Shown: positions 8,085 through 17,489, counted from the first letter of the stretch. The stretch: 34,369 nt of DNA from Chloroflexota bacterium (GCA_003520455.1 DOUV01000631.1:1-34369); one strand, 5' to 3'. Program-made: numbers and translations. Notes: a model not told the origin generated them from the sequence alone.

Positions 8085-8723
8085 TCCAGACGACCATTTC
8101 AGCATTCTTGCCGACCGGCGTCCAGACGGTTTCCGGTGTCACCCGGCTGCGCAAGGCGGTCAGGACCGCCGGGTTGCCGGATTTGGTTTCGACTTCGTAG
8201 CCGAGTTCAATCAACTCGGTCAGGTTCTCGCCAGTGGCAAAGCCCGCATCCGTGCGCATCTTGCAGTGCGGGGGGTTGGCCTGAGGGGCGTTTTCCTGGC
8301 AGAAACGCGCGTAGCGCTCCTGCAAGCGCTGCAACTCGCCCTGTTGGACAGCCAGTGCCTGCTGGCTGGGTTGCCGCTGATGCTGCATCACCGTATTGAA
8401 CCGTGCCACGCGCTGTTGGGCGTGACGCCACTGGCATCTGCCATCGGCTGCAACTGCCAGGCTCTCGCCACCTCGTCCTCCCGGGCCAGCGGCGCAGCCC
8501 CTGCGCTCAGGTCCGACAGGTACTCGATGCCCGACAGCAGACCGATGGCGAACTCCGCAAGCTTGTCATGCGGGGCGCGAATCACGGCTTTTTGGTCAAT
8601 CGGCATGCCAGCCAGGCGCTGCGTGAACTCCAGGGTACGCGCGAAGTGGCCCCAGGCCACCAGCATGGCATGCTGCGTCGGGCTGCTGTGTTCTGTTGTC
8701 AAACTGCTGGCATCTCGGCTCAT
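8085..8723 (-). pseudogene. Truncated DDE transposase remnant
   Basis: The minus-strand gene keeps its start (ATG at 8721-8723 with GGAGG 7 bases upstream) and about 100 N-terminal residues (MSRDASSLTTEHSS...). It changes frame near 8400-8410 and continues with MRTDAGFATGENLTELIELG and VWTPVGKNAEMVVW, which resemble the central DDE part of IS4-like or ISNCY transposases. It breaks off exactly at the right end of the IS1634 element, and no continuation is present on the other side of that element. Family assignment is tentative. Confidence 0.6.
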
Positions 8724-8783
8724 GGTGCGCCTCCTGAGCGAAGGCTAACCATGACCGATCGCGATGCCAAATGATGATTTTGT

Positions 8784-8806
8784 CAGCCCGTAAGCGATTC
8801 GGGCTG
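8784..8806. repeat. Hairpin upstream of the transposase remnant
   Basis: A 7-bp stem CAGCCCG / CGGGCTG with a 9-base loop lies 60 bases before the remnant's start codon. It is probably part of the terminal region of that decayed element, where it could block read-through into the transposase. The terminal repeat of the element itself cannot be paired because its other end is gone. Confidence 0.45.
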
Positions 8807-8833
8807 TGATTGCGCAAAACTTACGCTAAGGTA

Positions 8834-8841
8834 ACAGGCAG
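8834..8841. repeat. Left 8-bp target duplication of the IS66 element
   Basis: ACAGGCAG directly abuts the left terminal repeat. The identical octamer is at 10340-10347. Eight-base duplications are the hallmark of IS66-family insertion. Confidence 0.9.
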
Positions 8842-10339
8842 GTAATCGTTCAGGGGGTCGGGAGCAGAGAAGGAGCTAGAAGGGCAGTCCAGTGAGCGGA
8901 AAGAGCCTCAGCCAAGAAGGGCAGGAGCGGGCGCTGCTGCTGCTGGCAGGTGGCCGAGACGGTCAAGATGCGTTCGGCCAAGCGCAAGCCAGCATCGCTG
9001 TGCGAGCCGAAGGAACCCTGGCGCCAGAGGACGGCTGGGCGCCAGGCGCGCTCGGCGGCGTTGTTGGTGGGCTCAAGGTCCTCGACGAAGAGGAAGGTCC
9101 AGAGGGCCGGCTCGTGGGCGCGCAGATCGGTACAGAGCGCGTGGGCTTTGGTCCAGGCCGGGAGCTTGAGCCCCTCGCTCAGGAGGTCGGCGAAGGCGCT
9201 GCGCACGGGCCGCATCTCAGTCTGGAGGGTGGCGCGATCAAGGTCGCCCTGTTTGAAGCGGTGCCAGAGCGCAAAGAGCTGCGCCACCACCGCCAGGGCC
9301 TGCTTCCCCAGGCGGCCGTGGCGGCGGTCTGACTGCAGGCCACGAGGTCGCGCTTGAGGTGGGCCCAACAGAGTTGGCGCTGGCCCACAGGCAGGGTGCG
9401 GTAGGCACTGTAGCGGTCGGAGCCGACCAGGCCCTGGAAGCCCGCCCCCAGCAGGGCGTGCAAGGCACAGGCACCGCGGGTGCTAGCCAGAGCGAAGACA
9501 CTCCGGTGACGGCCACCCACAGCCAGCGTTTCTGCCCCGCCTGCTTCTAACTGGTCTCGTCCAGGTTGGCACGCGCACTGCCGTGGAGGGCGGTCTGCGC
9601 CTCGGCATCGGGCCGCTCCAACGCGGCGCTGACCTGCTCGCAGGCGCCCCCCACACTCAGTGGAATACCCCAGGCCGCCGCCAGCAGGCTGACCACCGCG
9701 CGCTGGCTCAGCCGGTAGCGCCCGCCGTTGAGCATTGCCACCAGCGCCGTCAACTGCGGTCCCAGCACCCCTGGCGCCACCGCTGCCGGCCGCTCGGCCT
9801 GCACCAGCGCGCGCACCCAGGACAGCGCACAGCTTGGTAGCGATGCTCCACCACCTCCGCGCGCACCGGCGGCAGTTCCCACCCCTGCTGGCGCAGCGGC
9901 GCTACCCCTTCCGCCGCGACTGGCGGCAAGCCGCACTCGCACGCCGGACAGGCCCCCGGCCAATGGTCTTCGATCCTGGTCAGCTCGTTCTCGGCCCCAA
10001 GCGCCCGCTGGGGCCCCGCGTGTCCTGGCTGCCCACCCCGTTTCCGTCCGCTGCTTGGCCGCGGCGGCACCGACGGCCCGTCCCACGAGGGGGGCCGTGA
10101 CGAGTTCTGCGAACTCTGGTTCAAGCGCGCCTGCAGGCGCGCGACCTGCTCCCGCAGGCTGTGCCCCTGCGCTTCCAGCACGCTCACATAGGCCTCGACT
10201 TCAGGCTCCATGCGCTCCCGCAGCGCCTGCGGCAGTTCCGGCAGCTCGATCAGCTCGGCTGGCTCGCTCATACCTCCGAGTCTCCACACCTTTCCATTCT
10301 TGTCCACCCGACCCCTTCAAGGCGGGCCTGAACGATTAC
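8842..10339 (-). mobile_element. IS66-family element (single-gene type) with intact ends
   Basis: A 1498-bp element bounded by identical 13-base terminal inverted repeats GTAATCGTTCAGG (8842-8854 and, inverted, 10327-10339). The GTAA start is typical of IS66. Perfect 8-bp target duplications flank it. The size and the lack of tnpA/tnpB point to the short, tnpC-only (ISBst12-like) branch. The transposase is disabled. On the minus strand the target reading frame runs up to the insertion point (see the membrane-protein remnant at 10336-10527). Confidence 0.9.
8850..10271 (-). pseudogene. IS66-type TnpC transposase with several frameshifts and a stop
   Basis: In minus-strand order there is a leucine-rich N-terminal coil (LREQVARLQARLNQSSQNSS), then the SRPPSWDG / GGQPGHAG linker and a zinc-finger-like stretch (CPACECGLPP, RCPGCAR). 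After a shift near 9810 comes the DDE domain (LGPQLTALVAMLNGGRYRLS, NLDET). The conserved Trp codon after DET is TAG at 9547-9549. Two further shifts near 9510 and 9310 separate GSDRYSAYR...CWAHLKRD from the C-terminal DLEPTNNAAERAWRP with the catalytic glutamate. The natural stop at 8850-8852 lies inside the terminal repeat. The ATG at 10269 has GGAGG too close; an upstream GTG at 10305-10307 is an alternative start. No functional transposase can come from this copy. Confidence 0.85.
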
Positions 10340-10527
10340 ACAGGCAGTATGAAGAAACCTTCATAAAGGCAATATATCTCCGATGGCAACCTGAGGAAAG
10401 GCGCTGCTGCTGATATATGTCTGGAATAAAGCAGAAAAGCGGTGATGGCATAAAGCACCCCAAGTGTGAGCACACTAACTAAGCCGATCTTGAAGCGGTG
10501 AGGGTTTTTAATTAATTCTCTAAATCG
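10336..10527 (-). pseudogene. Small membrane-protein reading frame interrupted by the IS66 element
   Basis: A 63-codon minus-strand frame reads RFRELIKNPHRFKIG, then a hydrophobic helix (LVSVLTLGVLYAITAFLLY), then SRHISAAAPFLRLPSEIYCL and a second hydrophobic start EGFFILPV. It meets a stop two codons into IS66 DNA. Joining across the element at the target duplication gives ILPVTLA and a stop at 8821-8823, beside another IS end. The sequence is much richer in AT than its surroundings. Upstream the frame closes at a TGA with no start codon. Deleting one base near 10528 would link it to a frame opening with ATG as MNIEMRYLKYPLEVIVQPVK. The look is that of a Yip1-like membrane protein, but that is only an impression. 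Confidence 0.5.
10340..10347. repeat. Right 8-bp target duplication of the IS66 element
   Basis: ACAGGCAG, identical to 8834-8841 and directly next to the right terminal repeat. Confidence 0.9.
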
Positions 10528-10599
10528 TCTTCACTGGCTGAACGATAACTTCGAGAGGATACTTTAGGTATCTCATTTCTATATTCATTCAATTCCTTA

Positions 10600-10623
10600 T
10601 CGAGGTCGTTAAAAGACCCTCGA
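10600..10623. repeat. Short imperfect hairpin in the AT-rich stretch
   Basis: TCGAGGTC and GACCCTCGA pair with one bulged base around an AT-rich loop. It lies between the membrane-protein remnant and the diguanylate cyclase gene and has no T-run. A second open minus-strand frame crosses it (ending in SASEDDLEN at a TAA near 10514) and may be the tail of another lost gene. I see nothing else in 10528-10769. Confidence 0.35.
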
Positions 10624-10769
10624 GAGAATCGTCTTTCCTATAGAATTGGGTGGCGCGTGGGCGTATCATGCTCGCGGTGAACTCTAGCCTTGCCGGTGCA
10701 TCGGGTTCCTTCTCCAACCGGAGGGTCCCCGCGCCAGTACCTCTATGCGTGAGGCAGTTGGGTCGAGTC

Positions 10770-13544
10770 ATGACCGTCCGCAAGAAAAGCGTTCTCATCA
10801 GTATGGTGACGTTGTGTGGGCTGATCGTTGCGCTCTCGGTCGCCGCGCGCTTCATCGTGCTCCGCAGTTTCCTTGAGGTCGAGCGCCAGGAGACAGAGGC
10901 GAATCTCCAGCGCGTGCTCGACGCCCTCTCAAACGAGCTCGTGCAACTCAACCGTACGACCCGCGATTGGTCCGCCTGGGATGATAGCTACGCCTTCGTC
11001 GCCGGCGAACTGGACTCGTACGCCACGGCGAACCTCGCGGATGCCACGTTCGCGAACCTGCAGCTCAACCTGGTGGCTTTCGTCAACACGTCGGGTGATC
11101 TGATCTACGGCAATGTCTTTGATCTTGCGACCGAAGAATCGCGCCCGCTTCCGCAGAGCTTCCGAGCGCACCTCACGCCCAGCGATCTGCTCTTGAATCA
11201 ACCAGATACTGAAAGCAGCCGCGTGGGTCTTCTCTCGCTGGCGGAAGGGCCCGTCTTGGTCGCCGCGCGGCCGATCGTGACGAGCGAGGGTAAAGGCCCA
11301 ATCCGCGGCACCTTGATTTTCGGGCGCTTTCTTGACGCGGAGAAAGTCCAACAGCTGGCCGAAACCCTCCACTTGGCTCTCGCAATCTACCCATTCACTG
11401 ATCCGGAGATACCTCTGGGAAACCTGGGGGCGCCGGTCTCAGGCGCCACCGGGGCACCGTTCCTCGTCCGGCCCTTGAGTGTGGATACGGTGGCCGGCTA
11501 CACCGTGTTGAACGACCTCTATGGCCAGCCGAGTCTCGTGCTGCAAGTGGAGTCGCCACGCGCGGTCTACCAGCAGGGCCAACTCGGCCTGCGCTACTTT
11601 CTGCTGGCGTTGCTGGTGGCCGGGTTGGTCTTCAGCGTGGTCTTCCATGTCTCATTGGATCGGTGGGTACTTTCCAGGCTGGCGCACTCCCTCGCCTATC
11701 TCCGCGAGCGCGTCGGGCGCATCGCCGGCCATGACCTGGCGGCGCGCTTCGGAAGCGGCAGCGGGGACGAGCTGATGGACGTGGCACAGGCCATCAGCGA
11801 TATGGTGGTGGTGCTGGAAGAAACGTTCAGCGAGCTGCAACAGAGTGAGGAGCGCTATGCCCTGGCCACGCGCGGGGCCAACGATGGCCTCTGGGACTGG
11901 GATCTGCAAACGAACCAGATCTACTACTCGACGCGCTGGAAGGCCATGCTCGGGTACAGTGAGGCTGAGATCGGTGACGAGCCGGATGAATGGTTCCGGC
12001 GAGTAGCGCCCGAGGACTCCGGACAGCTCTGGGCTGCTCTGAGCGCCCACCTCGAAGGCATCACCCACCACTTTGAACATGAATACCGGATTCTGCACAA
12101 AGGCGGGCAGTATCGCTGGGTGCTGGCTCGGGGCTTGGCAGTGCGTCCTGGGGACGGAAGCGCTACCAGGATGGCCGGCTCTCAGACCGACATCACGGAG
12201 CGGAAGCGCATGGAGGAGCAATTACTCCACGACGCCCTGCATGATGCTCTGACGGGATTGCCCAACCGAGTCCTCTTTCTGGATCGCCTGACCCAGGCGC
12301 TCGAGCGGGCCAAACGGCGGGAGGGCACCTCGTTCGCGGTCTTGTTCATGGACGTGGATCATTTCAAGCTCGTAAACGACAGCCTCGGGCACATATGGGG
12401 GGATGAGCTGTTGGTCGCGATCGCGCGGCGGCTGGAGGCTGTGCGACGCGCGGTGGATACCGTGGCACGGCTGGGCGGTGACGAGTTTGTGATGCTCCTG
12501 GACGACCTCGAGGGGACCGCCGACGCGATCACGGTGGCGGAGCGGATCCACCAGGCATTGGGGCCACCGTTAGGTCTGGGCGGGCAGGAGGTGTTTGTCT
12601 CCGTTAGCATTGGGATCGTGCTCAGTACCGATGGCTTGGACGCGCCGGAAGACCTGCTCCGCGACGCCGACATCGCGATGTATCGGGCCAAAGCCCTGGG
12701 CAAGGCTCGCTCCCAGCTTTTCGATCCCACGATGCGCGATCACGTCGTCGCGCGCCTGCTCGTCGAGACTGATCTCCGCCGCGCCGTCGAACGGCAGGAG
12801 TTTCGCCTTCACTATCAGCCCATCCTCGCCCTGGCGAGCGGCAGGATCACCGGCTTCGAGGCCCTCGTGCGCTGGCAGCATCCGGAACGCGGGCTCCTGG
12901 CGCCCGGGGCATTCATCGCTGCCGCAGAGGAGAATGGTCTGATCGTGCCGATTGGGGAGTGGGTGTTGCGGGAAGCCTGCCGGCAACTGGCGCGATGGCA
13001 ACAGGAGTTCGCCACTGATCCGCTGCTGACCATCAGTGTGAATCTCTCCAGCCGGCAACTCATGCGGCCTGACCTCGTGGAGCGGATCGACCAGATCGTG
13101 CAGGAGGCCGGCGTTGATCCGGCCACGCTCAAGCTCGAGATCACTGAAAGCATCGTGATGGACAACTACGAAAGGACAGCAAAGATCCTGTCAGAGATCC
13201 GCTCCCGGGGTATCCAGATCTTCATGGATGACTTCGGAACCGGCTATTCGTCGTTAAGCTACCTGAGCCATTTCCCAATTCAGGCGATCAAGATTGATCG
13301 CTCGTTTGTCCAGGAGATGGTCAGCGATGGCAACCACCTGGAGATCGTGCGAACGATTCTGGTTCTGGCGCGGGAGCTTGACCTGAGCGTCCTGGCGGAG
13401 GGTGTCGAGACCCGGGAGCAGATGGACCAGCTTGTCGCGCTCGGGTGCGACTTGGTCCAGGGATACTTTATCTCGAAGCCGGTCGCTCCCGAGGAGGCTC
13501 AACGATTATTGGCGGCCGCACCGGTGGTGTTGTTGGATGACTGA
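10770..13544 (+). CDS. CHASE4-HAMP-PAS-GGDEF-EAL c-di-GMP signalling protein
   Basis: A 924-residue membrane sensor. TM1 spans about residues 7-30. An extracellular CHASE4-type domain (about 50-260) contains the signature DWSAWDDSYAFV. TM2 spans about 272-294 and a HAMP-like linker about 295-350. A PAS/PAC domain (about 355-485) includes GLWDWDLQTNQIYYS. The GGDEF domain has an intact GGDEF at 569-573 and an intact product-inhibition site RAVD at 560-563. The EAL domain keeps E697-A698-L699, SVNLSSRQL, LEITES, MDDFGTGYSS, IKIDRSFV and AEGVET. Both making and breaking of cyclic di-GMP thus look possible, under control of an external signal. The ATG at 10770 is chosen because TM1 follows directly; an in-frame GTG at 10650 would add 40 non-conserved residues. 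No ribosome site stands out. It is flanked by IS elements. Confidence 0.9.
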   Translation: MTVRKKSVLISMVTLCGLIVALSVAARFIVLRSFLEVERQETEANLQRVLDALSNELVQLNRTTRDWSAWDDSYAFVAGELDSYATANLADATFANLQLNLVAFVNTSGDLIYGNVFDLATEESRPLPQSFRAHLTPSDLLLNQPDTESSRVGLLSLAEGPVLVAARPIVTSEGKGPIRGTLIFGRFLDAEKVQQLAETLHLALAIYPFTDPEIPLGNLGAPVSGATGAPFLVRPLSVDTVAGYTVLNDLYGQPSLVLQVESPRAVYQQGQLGLRYFLLALLVAGLVFSVVFHVSLDRWVLSRLAHSLAYLRERVGRIAGHDLAARFGSGSGDELMDVAQAISDMVVVLEETFSELQQSEERYALATRGANDGLWDWDLQTNQIYYSTRWKAMLGYSEAEIGDEPDEWFRRVAPEDSGQLWAALSAHLEGITHHFEHEYRILHKGGQYRWVLARGLAVRPGDGSATRMAGSQTDITERKRMEEQLLHDALHDALTGLPNRVLFLDRLTQALERAKRREGTSFAVLFMDVDHFKLVNDSLGHIWGDELLVAIARRLEAVRRAVDTVARLGGDEFVMLLDDLEGTADAITVAERIHQALGPPLGLGGQEVFVSVSIGIVLSTDGLDAPEDLLRDADIAMYRAKALGKARSQLFDPTMRDHVVARLLVETDLRRAVERQEFRLHYQPILALASGRITGFEALVRWQHPERGLLAPGAFIAAAEENGLIVPIGEWVLREACRQLARWQQEFATDPLLTISVNLSSRQLMRPDLVERIDQIVQEAGVDPATLKLEITESIVMDNYERTAKILSEIRSRGIQIFMDDFGTGYSSLSYLSHFPIQAIKIDRSFVQEMVSDGNHLEIVRTILVLARELDLSVLAEGVETREQMDQLVALGCDLVQGYFISKPVAPEEAQRLLAAAPVVLLDD

Positions 13545-13714
13545 GGGGGGCCTGTCCTTTTGATCATGAAGCTTTTTTTGACCGAGGCCTCTAGCGTTGG
13601 CCTTGTTCCTTGTCTACTGGTAACACTTTAGTTTTGTGAGCAGAGGACTGAGCTGCTCCCCGAAAACTGGACCAGATGATATGGTAGAGTCCTCTCGACA
13701 AGGGGAGGAACAGC

Positions 13715-13978
13715 ATGCAGGTCAGCCAGTTTTCGCAGGCGCAGATCGTGGCAATCTTGCAGCAGGCCGAGCGCGGCGAGCAATCCATTGGCGCGATCTG
13801 TCGTGAACCTGGGATCGCGGAAGTTACCTGCTACCGCTGGCGCAAGAAGTAGGGTAGCATGACCGTTCCTGAAACGCAGCGGTTACGCGAGCTGGAAAAA
13901 GAGGATGCGCGCCTCAAGCGGCTGCTGGCTGAGCGCGATCTGGAAGTGGATGCGCTCAAGGAACTGCTGGCAAAAAAG
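13715..13978 (+). pseudogene. IS3 orfA with an in-frame amber codon
   Basis: The frame starts MQVSQFSQAQIVAILQQAE after an AGGGGAGGA ribosome site. It encodes a helix-turn-helix with CREPGIAEVTCYRWRKK, then TAG at 13850-13852, where relatives have tyrosine (RKKYGG). It resumes as GSMTVPETQRLRELEKED with the usual leucine-zipper helix (LKRLLAERDLEVDALKELL). One base change therefore stops OrfA after 45 residues, although the ATG at 13859 could restart the coiled-coil part. OrfA normally recognises the element ends. Confidence 0.85.
13972..13978 (+). promoter_or_regulatory. Programmed -1 frameshift heptamer A AAA AAG
   Basis: The slippery sequence AAAAAAG is in the correct phase relative to orfA (GCA AAA AAG). 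It lies where the orfA leucine-zipper helix ends and where orfB becomes open in the -1 frame. This is the standard way in which IS3 elements make the OrfAB transposase. Confidence 0.75.
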
Positions 13979-13980
13979 GG

Positions 13981-14824
13981 ATACCCATCAGCGAGCGCCG
14001 CGCGGCGGTGCAGTTCTTGGTCCAACGTGGGCTGGCGCACCGGCGTGCCGGCCTGCTGGCCGGGGTGGCGCGTTCAACCTTCCCCTATCAAGCGCGACCT
14101 GACCTCAACGCTGACCTGGCTGGGGAAATTCAGGGCGTGGCGCAGCGGCATCCGCGCTCTGGCTATCGGCGGGTGTGGGCGCTGCTGCGACGTCGCGGTC
14201 GGCAGGTCAACAAAAAGCGCCTCCACCGGCTGCGGAAACAGGCCAAGCTGCAGGTGCGCAAACCGAGCCGCAAACGGCGGCGTGAATCGGCAGCCCGCCC
14301 GCCGGTCCAGGCCACCCATCCCGGTCATGTCTGGACCTACGATTTCATTCATGATCACGGCACGAGTGGCACGAAACTCAAGGTGCTCACGGTGATGGAC
14401 GAATTCACGCGCGAAGGGCTGGCGATCGAGGTCGCCCGTTCCATGCCGGCTCCCACCGTCCTGGCCGTCTTGAAGCGCCTGTTCGAGACGCACGGCGCCC
14501 CGCAGTTCTTGCGCTCCGACAATGGCCCCGAGTTCATTGCCGTGATCGTCCGTTCCTGGCTCGCGCTGCACCAGACCGTCACGCTCTACATCGAGCCTGG
14601 TTGTCCCTGGCAGAATGGCTTCGGTGAAAGCTTCAACGGCACCGTTCGCGATGAGTGTCTCAACCTGTATGCCTTCAACTCCGTGACCGAGGCACGTTTG
14701 TACCTCGATGTCTTCCGACCGCAGTATGAATGAAGAGCGTCCGCACAGCAGCCTGGGTTATCGCACCCCGGCTGAATTCAAACGCGACTGGTTCAAAAGC
14801 CAGTCTTCATCCGATGGACTCTAA
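13981..14824 (+). pseudogene. IS3 orfB (rve integrase-type transposase), frameshifted near its end
   Basis: The -1 frame after the slippery site reads ISERRAAVQFLVQRGLAHRR, an HTH_21-like region, then the rve catalytic domain. Its DDE residues lie in VWTYDFIHD, FLRSDNGPEF and NGFGESFNGTVRDE. The frame hits TGA at 14731-14733 (PQYE-stop). Dropping one base near 14728 restores the conserved tail NEERPHSSLGYRTPAEFK, which runs to a TAA at 14822-14824. The copy thus carries a second inactivating lesion besides the orfA stop. All three catalytic residues are still present. Confidence 0.85.
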
Positions 14825-14856
14825 CAGCTCCATTGGTCCAGATTTTGGGGAGCATG

Positions 14857-16395
14857 TCAGCTCGCACCTGGGTAGGGATCGCCGGTGTCACCGAAGTTGA
14901 TTTGAAAGTCCAAGTCTCCCCGGCCGTCGGCCTCTTCCAAATCGACGAGACGTCGGCTGTCAGTGGCATTCGTCTCGTTGGTGGAGGTGCGGGTCTCGTC
15001 AATGTGCCAGATCAGTAATCCACACCCCGGTAAGCCGGCATCATAGCCCGTTTGCTGCCGGTTCTCCACCAGGAAATACTCGCCCGTCCCTGAACGACGA
15101 CCGAAGCTCCAATCGATCCCTCCAGGATTGTCCCCCAGTTGAATGACCCGCGGGCTTGTCTCCACCTCTGGAATGAGGATGCCTGTTTCTGTACCACTTG
15201 CCTGATAGGGTGTTAGCCAGCCTTGATACCATTTGCTGAACGCGTCGGGATGGCTCGGCTTTGAGCCGAGATAGCCCGTTGTCCGTAGCCAGAGACCATA
15301 GCCCATCACGCTCCACGTGCCAACGCCGCTGGAACTGTAATCGCCGTCATAGAGGTCTGGCCAGTACAGATCATGCCCCATCTCATGGATCATGACACCG
15401 ATCGTTGTCATGTGGCCGGGAGGATCGTCGAGAGTACAATCTTGCTCCGCGAGGAGGGTATAGCCGCCACCCACAGGGTAGTAACCGACGAGCTTGCCAT
15501 CGACTATTGGCGCAGGAGGCCACGAGTTCCCAAACGCCCCTCGATGGCTCCACAAGTTTGGGGTGCAGGCTAAGGCCGACCCACCATAGCCGGTCGTGTA
15601 TCCTGCGGCGACAATCGTGATGTGAAGTTCGTTGGGGGTGATGTAACCGTTGCCGTTCCTGTCGTAGCTGGCAAAGTTGACGTAGGGATCGGCCGCGATG
15701 ATGGCATCGTGGGCTAGCTGCCGCTCGGCATTCCCAGGACGTCCTCGCGTATCAGGGTGGTTGTAGCCAATGTTGACCCAGCCGACGATACCGTCGTTCG
15801 CGACGCCATAGCTCTCAGCCGCTGGAGTGAAGAGAAGTTGGCCGTACGAGACTTCCTGGTAGTAGTGGGCGAGGCTATCGATGGTCCCGAAGAATCCGTC
15901 ATGCCACTGTGCTGCCGTTGTTCCGACTGATGGCCGATCCGCGAACTCGACCAGGATCACCAGAGTGCTGTGCGTACCAGTATTGCCAGCCATGCCCGCT
16001 GGGGCCGATGAGAAGTCGGAGAGCTGCCACGCCTCCGCGACTCGTACATCCCGCAGGTGCTTCTGGATAGCCGTGGGCTGATCACGCGGTGGACGAAGCA
16101 AGCTTGACACCAACCGCCCAGCAGCATCGCGGACAGCGTAATGCCAGAAGCCCGTGGTGTCGTCACGTAAAACCGTGTGTCCGCCCGTCGTCTCATAGCC
16201 GTTGGCCCACTCGTCACCATAGGCTATGGCTTCAAAGGTCGTTCCGTCGGGTTGAACGAGCGTAACGACAAGGGGCGCGGCTGGCCCCGCTAGAACTGCT
16301 GTCGGCCACAAAAACATGAGAGCACACACGAGAGGAACCCACGGTCTCGCATGGCTCGTTGCGAATCGCCCTCGTTGCTTGATGTCGGCTCGCAT
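14857..16395 (-). pseudogene. Secreted M6-type metalloprotease, C-terminus cut off by the IS3 element
   Basis: A 512-residue frame with a signal peptide (about 1-36, ending AVLAG), a propeptide-like region and an M6 (immune inhibitor A-like) catalytic domain. The zinc motif is HEMGHDLYWPD (H337, E338, H341, D347), followed by SVMGYG. A calcium-binding EF-hand-like loop DRNGNGYITPNE precedes it. Such enzymes are exported and degrade proteins outside the cell. The reading frame ends at a TGA formed by the outermost bases of the IS3 end (14857-14859), after DPYPGAS. Catalytic parts are intact, so a shortened active enzyme is possible, but the usual C-terminal domains are gone. Confidence 0.85.
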
Positions 16396-16553
16396 GGGCT
16401 ATCCCAAGTAGGAACGGTACTCTTTTTGGCCGCAAAGGTTGAGATACTGGCGCTGCTGACAGCACCCGCGTAGCGCCTTCTAGTGGACCTGAGAGCGGAC
16501 CGTCTCTTCGGAGCGGCAACAGGGAAAAAGAGAGACCTGCTCATTCTCCTTCC

Positions 16554-16583
16554 ACTATAAGTCTCTTCGGATTCGCTCATCAA
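16554..16583 (-). promoter_or_regulatory. Candidate promoter of the metalloprotease
   Basis: On the minus strand there is a -35 TTGATG (16578-16583), an 18-base spacer and a -10 TATAGT (16554-16559). It would give a leader of about 150 bases before the ATG at 16393-16395. There is no strong ribosome site at that ATG. Confidence 0.35.
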
Positions 16584-17478
16584 CGTTGCAAGGTGCCGAA
16601 AGATATCCTGCAAATGTACCATAATGTGTTTGGCTTTGTGCGAGCCAACGTCAATTCAATCTTGTAGGGTCCCGTCGAGGGCTACCAGCCGAGATCGCCC
16701 CGCCATCCGAACCTGAAATTGCCACCTGTTCCATCGCGGTGCCTTGGTTTCAAAAAGCCAAGTATTGGAGGGAGTAAGATCAGCTCGCTGATTTGCACAC
16801 CTCGATCTCTAGCTATCCGAGCGCATCTCGCGGTGCCGGGCAAAGATGTAACCAACGCTCACCCAAAGCTACCTGCAGCGCCTCGCCCCAGCCTTTTCCC
16901 CGCGCGAGGCGCCGAAGATGCCGCTAGTTTGTGGCGAATACTGAGAGCGACAACACGTCAAGCCGCGTGATCTCCGCCGCTTTGTAGACACTCAGCGTGG
17001 GGAGCAAGCGATGAGCAAGGCTCAGAGAGCATCGGGCTGCAGATCCTTGCGGATACCTGATTAGGTCGCTAATGTGCGGGGTTTGGCGAATTGGTACAAA
17101 TGGCAGGCGCCGGTTTGTAGTGCGCGCTTCAGCGCGCTATTGCAAGTTTCCAATTGAACCAGACAATCGCTGACGGGAGCCGGGCGGGCAGGCAGCCCGG
17201 CGGTTGCCTGTCCTGGCCGGCCAGGCCAGGGAAACCGCGGCTGGAGGCCTCTGGCCGGACGTGGTCCTCCGGGCACACGGGGGCTCGGATTCAGGTGAAA
17301 CGGGGCAACCGGGTGCACAACGAGCCGCTTGCCCTCCCGGAAGGCGATTTCGCCACCAGTGCCTCCTGTGCTTGCGGCCCGCGCCGAGAAATGCAAATGG
17401 TGCTACGGCGAACAGCGCGGCGGGCTATTTTCAGGAGAGCCCTCCATGCGTCAGGGCGCACAACGCAGGATGAAAATG
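16584..17478. other. Long stretch without a recognisable gene
   Basis: Open frames here are short, overlap on both strands and match no family that I know. I see a REP-like hairpin (17118-17139) and a 14-base perfect palindrome CCTGGCCGGCCAGG (17212-17225). GC content rises sharply to the right of about 17050. It is probably intergenic debris around mobile elements. Confidence 0.5.
17118..17139. repeat. REP-like palindrome
   Basis: TAG-T-GCGCGC-TTCA-GCGCGC-TA forms a tight hairpin with a single bulged T. Its shape is like a bacterial REP unit, but only one copy is seen in this window and it differs from the REPs near the RAYT gene. Confidence 0.4.
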
Positions 17479-17487
17479 TGCTAGAAT
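17479..17487 (+). promoter_or_regulatory. Isolated extended -10 at the IS110 left end
   Basis: TGCTAGAAT is a good extended -10 element without a matching -35 at the right distance upstream. In IS110 elements a strong promoter forms only when the excised circle joins right and left ends. A lone -10 in the left end fits that model. Confidence 0.4.
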
Positions 17488-17489
17488 GT

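Larger units (their letters stand above)
13649..14859 (+). mobile_element. IS3-family element with decayed orfA/orfB
   Basis: The terminal inverted repeats begin TG and end CA. The left end (13649-13674) and the right end (14834-14859) match at about 21 of 26 bases around the shared cores GCTCCCC and CTGGACCA. The element is 1211 bp, as expected for IS3. No 3-4 bp target duplication is visible: GGAC lies on the left and GCTC on the right. The right end lies inside a protease gene. Confidence 0.85.

Noticed and set aside
13545..13600. Terminator after the cyclic di-GMP gene
   Set aside because: A T7 run is present, but I could not find a convincing stem directly before it.
13649..14859. Target duplication for the IS3 element
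   Set aside because: The bases next to the two ends (GGAC and GCTC) do not match.
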